From Thermoplasmata archaeon (GTDB lineage: Archaea; Thermoplasmatota; Thermoplasmata; UBA10834): a stretch of 6,435 bases of DNA. The position numbers and the translations under genes are program-made. The number at the start of each line of letters is the position of its first letter. The stretch's first letter is position 1. The notes under the pieces were generated by a model. That model was not told the DNA's origin. It worked only from the letters and a program-made list of their open reading frames with translations, and searched no databases. The stretch spans positions 1 through 6,435 of the forward strand of contig DUKU01000098.1 in NCBI GenBank assembly GCA_013329135.1, in the 5' to 3' direction. Shown here in pieces: positions 5,236-6,435 of the stretch.

Positions 5236-5748
5236 ATGATCGTCGTGCTGAGGCTCGGCCATCGCCCTGACAGGGACCAAAGGGTCACCACGCACGTTGC
5301 GCTGACGGCCAGGGCGCTCGGGGCGGACGAGGTCTGGGTTTCCACGAAGGACCTTTCGCTCGAGCGCTCGGTCCGCGGCGTGGTCGACAGGTTCGGCGGT
5401 GGCTTCGTCGTCAAGACCGGGGTCGACTGGCGCAAGGCCATAAGGTCCTGGAACGGCACCGTGGTGCACCTGACGATGTACGGCGAGAGCCTCTCGCAGG
5501 CGCTCCCGACCGTCCCCGATGACGACCTGATGATCGTCGTGGGGGCCGAGAAGGTCCCGAGGGAGGTCTACGACCTCGCCCACAGGAACATATCGGTGGG
5601 GAACCAGCCGCACTCAGAGGTCGCCGCTCTTGCTATATTCCTCGACAGGCTCAAGGGCGGCAATGCCGTCGAACGCGACATCGAAGGTCGGATGAAGATC
5701 ATACCTAACCCCAGGGGGAAGACGGTAGTTGACGGACGGAACGGCTAG
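5236..5748 (+). CDS. trm56: tRNA (cytidine(56)-2'-O)-methyltransferase, archaeal Trm56
   Basis: The 170-residue enzyme 2'-O-methylates C56 in the T loop of archaeal tRNAs using S-adenosylmethionine. It belongs to the SPOUT (trefoil-knot) superfamily. The N-terminal signature LRLGHRPDRDQRVTTHVALTAR (residues 5-26) is diagnostic for this archaeal family. HLTMYGE (78-84) and the C-terminal knot, VVGAEKVPREVYDLAHRNISVGNQPHSEVAAL (101-132), form the cofactor site and dimer interface. The length is near the usual size for the family. ATG 5236 is supported by a strong Shine-Dalgarno, GAGGAG at 5225-5230, 5 nt upstream, unlike the leaderless first gene of the cluster. It follows the ArsR-like gene by 18 nt and precedes the HD gene by 4 nt. 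The product acts in the cytoplasm on tRNAs, including presumably the tRNA-Asn in this window, whose T loop TTCGAAC carries the target C. Confidence 0.96.
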   Translation: MIVVLRLGHRPDRDQRVTTHVALTARALGADEVWVSTKDLSLERSVRGVVDRFGGGFVVKTGVDWRKAIRSWNGTVVHLTMYGESLSQALPTVPDDDLMIVVGAEKVPREVYDLAHRNISVGNQPHSEVAALAIFLDRLKGGNAVERDIEGRMKIIPNPRGKTVVDGRNG

Positions 5749-5752
5749 GCCG

Positions 5753-6274
5753 GTGAAGGTCCCGAGCACTGATAAGTGCCTGAGGATCCTCTCGGAGAAT
5801 GGCTGCGAGGAAGCTGTCGTGGAGCACTGCAGGGCAGTCGCTCAGCTCTCCGTGCGGATCGCCAAGAGGTGCGGAGCGGACCAAGAGCTCGTAGAGGCGG
5901 GTGCGCTCCTTCACGACATCGGCCGGTGCAGGACCCACGGGGTAGACCATGCGGTCGAGGGCGCGAAGATCGCGTCGAGTCTGAAGCTGCCCCAAGCGTT
6001 GGTGAAGGTCATCGAGAGGCATATCGGCGGGGGGATATCCAAGGCCGAGGCGAAGCGGTTAGGCCTGCCAGAGAAGGATTACACGCCGCGGACGCTCGAG
6101 GAGATGGTCGTGGCCCATGCCGACAACCTTCTTTCCGGCACGAAGAGAACCCCTGTCGGTCAGGTGGTCTCTCAGCTGATCCGGAAGGGGATGGACGAAC
6201 CGGCTGCACGGGTGCTCAGACTCCACAAGGCGCTCTCGGAGGCCTGCAGGTGCGATGTCGACACGATACCCTGA
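5753..6274 (+). CDS. HD-domain metal-dependent phosphohydrolase (TIGR00295-like)
   Basis: The 173-residue soluble protein carries a full set of HD-superfamily metal ligands: His25 (VEHCRAVA), His54-Asp55 (LLHDIG), His66, His90 (IERHIGGGI) and Asp124 (AHADNLL). The GRCRTHGVDHAVEG and LGLPEKDYTPRTLEEMVVAHADNL segments match, from memory, the archaeal HDIG family TIGR00295. Members are predicted phosphohydrolases, perhaps acting on nucleotides or nucleic acid ends, but no substrate is established that I know of. GTG at 5753 was chosen: it leaves a 4-nt gap after trm56 and begins just before the first conserved helix. The alternative TTG at 5729 would add eight residues and overlap trm56 by 20 nt, with a purine-rich AGGGGGAAG at 5712-5720 as a possible ribosome site. 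Linkage to trm56 suggests co-expression; a role in RNA metabolism is only a guess. Confidence 0.92.
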   Translation: MKVPSTDKCLRILSENGCEEAVVEHCRAVAQLSVRIAKRCGADQELVEAGALLHDIGRCRTHGVDHAVEGAKIASSLKLPQALVKVIERHIGGGISKAEAKRLGLPEKDYTPRTLEEMVVAHADNLLSGTKRTPVGQVVSQLIRKGMDEPAARVLRLHKALSEACRCDVDTIP

Positions 6275-6355
6275 ACGTCATTTCGCCCCTCTGCGCCTTC
6301 GACCCTCGACGAGGAGCCGGTCCAGGGATATCAGGTCATGTACCCTCTCGAGACA

Positions 6356-6435
6356 TCAGGTCTTGTGACGGTACCGGGGATAGTCCCCGCGCCTGTGCGC
6401 GTCCCTTAGCTTGTGATACTCCTCAGCGTTCCTTC
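6356..6435 (-). CDS. C-terminal end of an unidentified gene cut by the window edge
   Basis: On the minus strand one frame stays open from the window edge to a TGA at 6358-6356. It encodes the last 25 residues of a protein, RNAEEYHKLRDAHRRGDYP then RYRHKT. The stretch is strongly charged and helical at first, with a basic tail. It is the only frame of the three on this strand that continues without an early stop, and the composition looks like a real protein end. The family cannot be identified from 25 residues. It would be convergent with the HD-domain gene, leaving about 80 nt between stops with no other feature seen. Confidence 0.5.
   Translation of the reverse strand, partial: RNAEEYHKLRDAHRRGDYPRYRHKT

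Noticed and set aside
4984..5613. 209-codon minus-strand open frame opposite the ArsR-like gene and trm56
   Set aside because: Both + strand genes have family-diagnostic motifs; the antisense translation has none.
6376..6388. GGGGA-TAG-TCCCC hairpin as terminator of the HD-domain gene
   Set aside because: The loop is only 3 nt, it is about 100 nt past the stop, there is no T-tract after it, and it lies inside the apparent partial gene on the minus strand.

Overview
The window looks like chromosomal DNA from a GC-rich archaeon. Evidence: an archaeal-only tRNA methyltransferase (Trm56), an archaeal winged-helix regulator family, a single-OB RPA-like protein, and TATA-type promoters, two of them centred about 28-29 nt before a start codon as in leaderless archaeal mRNAs. 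The regulator at 4714 and the OB-fold protein resemble Thermoplasmatota proteins (Methanomassiliicoccales or relatives) from memory. That placement is an inference, not a search result. Codon use looks uniform, and I see no insertion sequence, CRISPR array, integrase, origin or other mobile-element mark.

Left part (1-1410): the 3' part of a multi-spanning membrane protein gene enters on the + strand and converges on a minus-strand tRNA-Asn(GTT) with an encoded CCA. Next comes a minus-strand gene for a small winged-helix regulator with a TATA box and a perfect inverted repeat in its promoter. This promoter sits in a 143-nt divergent intergenic region that also drives the genes to the right.

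Middle (1411-4214): an apparent three-gene + strand operon. It holds an ABC ATPase, a 12-TM ABC-2-type permease that looks like two fused half-permeases, and a small membrane protein with polyprenol/diacylglycerol-kinase (SEC59/DGK1/VTE5-like) motifs. The ATPase and permease should form one exporter. The kinase-like gene suggests, without proof, a link to isoprenoid or lipid phosphate metabolism. The operon converges on a minus-strand single-OB RPA-like gene with only 17 nt between stop codons.

Right part (4535-6435): a divergent intergenic region holds the OB-fold promoter, an inverted repeat and a clear TATA box. It is followed by a + strand cluster of a two-winged-helix ArsR-like regulator, trm56 and an HD-domain phosphohydrolase, spaced 18 and 4 nt. 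The window ends with the C-terminal codons of an unidentified minus-strand gene.

Nothing here is obviously a new defence or mobile system. The items most worth a second look are the fused permease with its kinase-like partner, the acid/His pattern in the first membrane protein, and the two promoter palindromes next to regulator genes.
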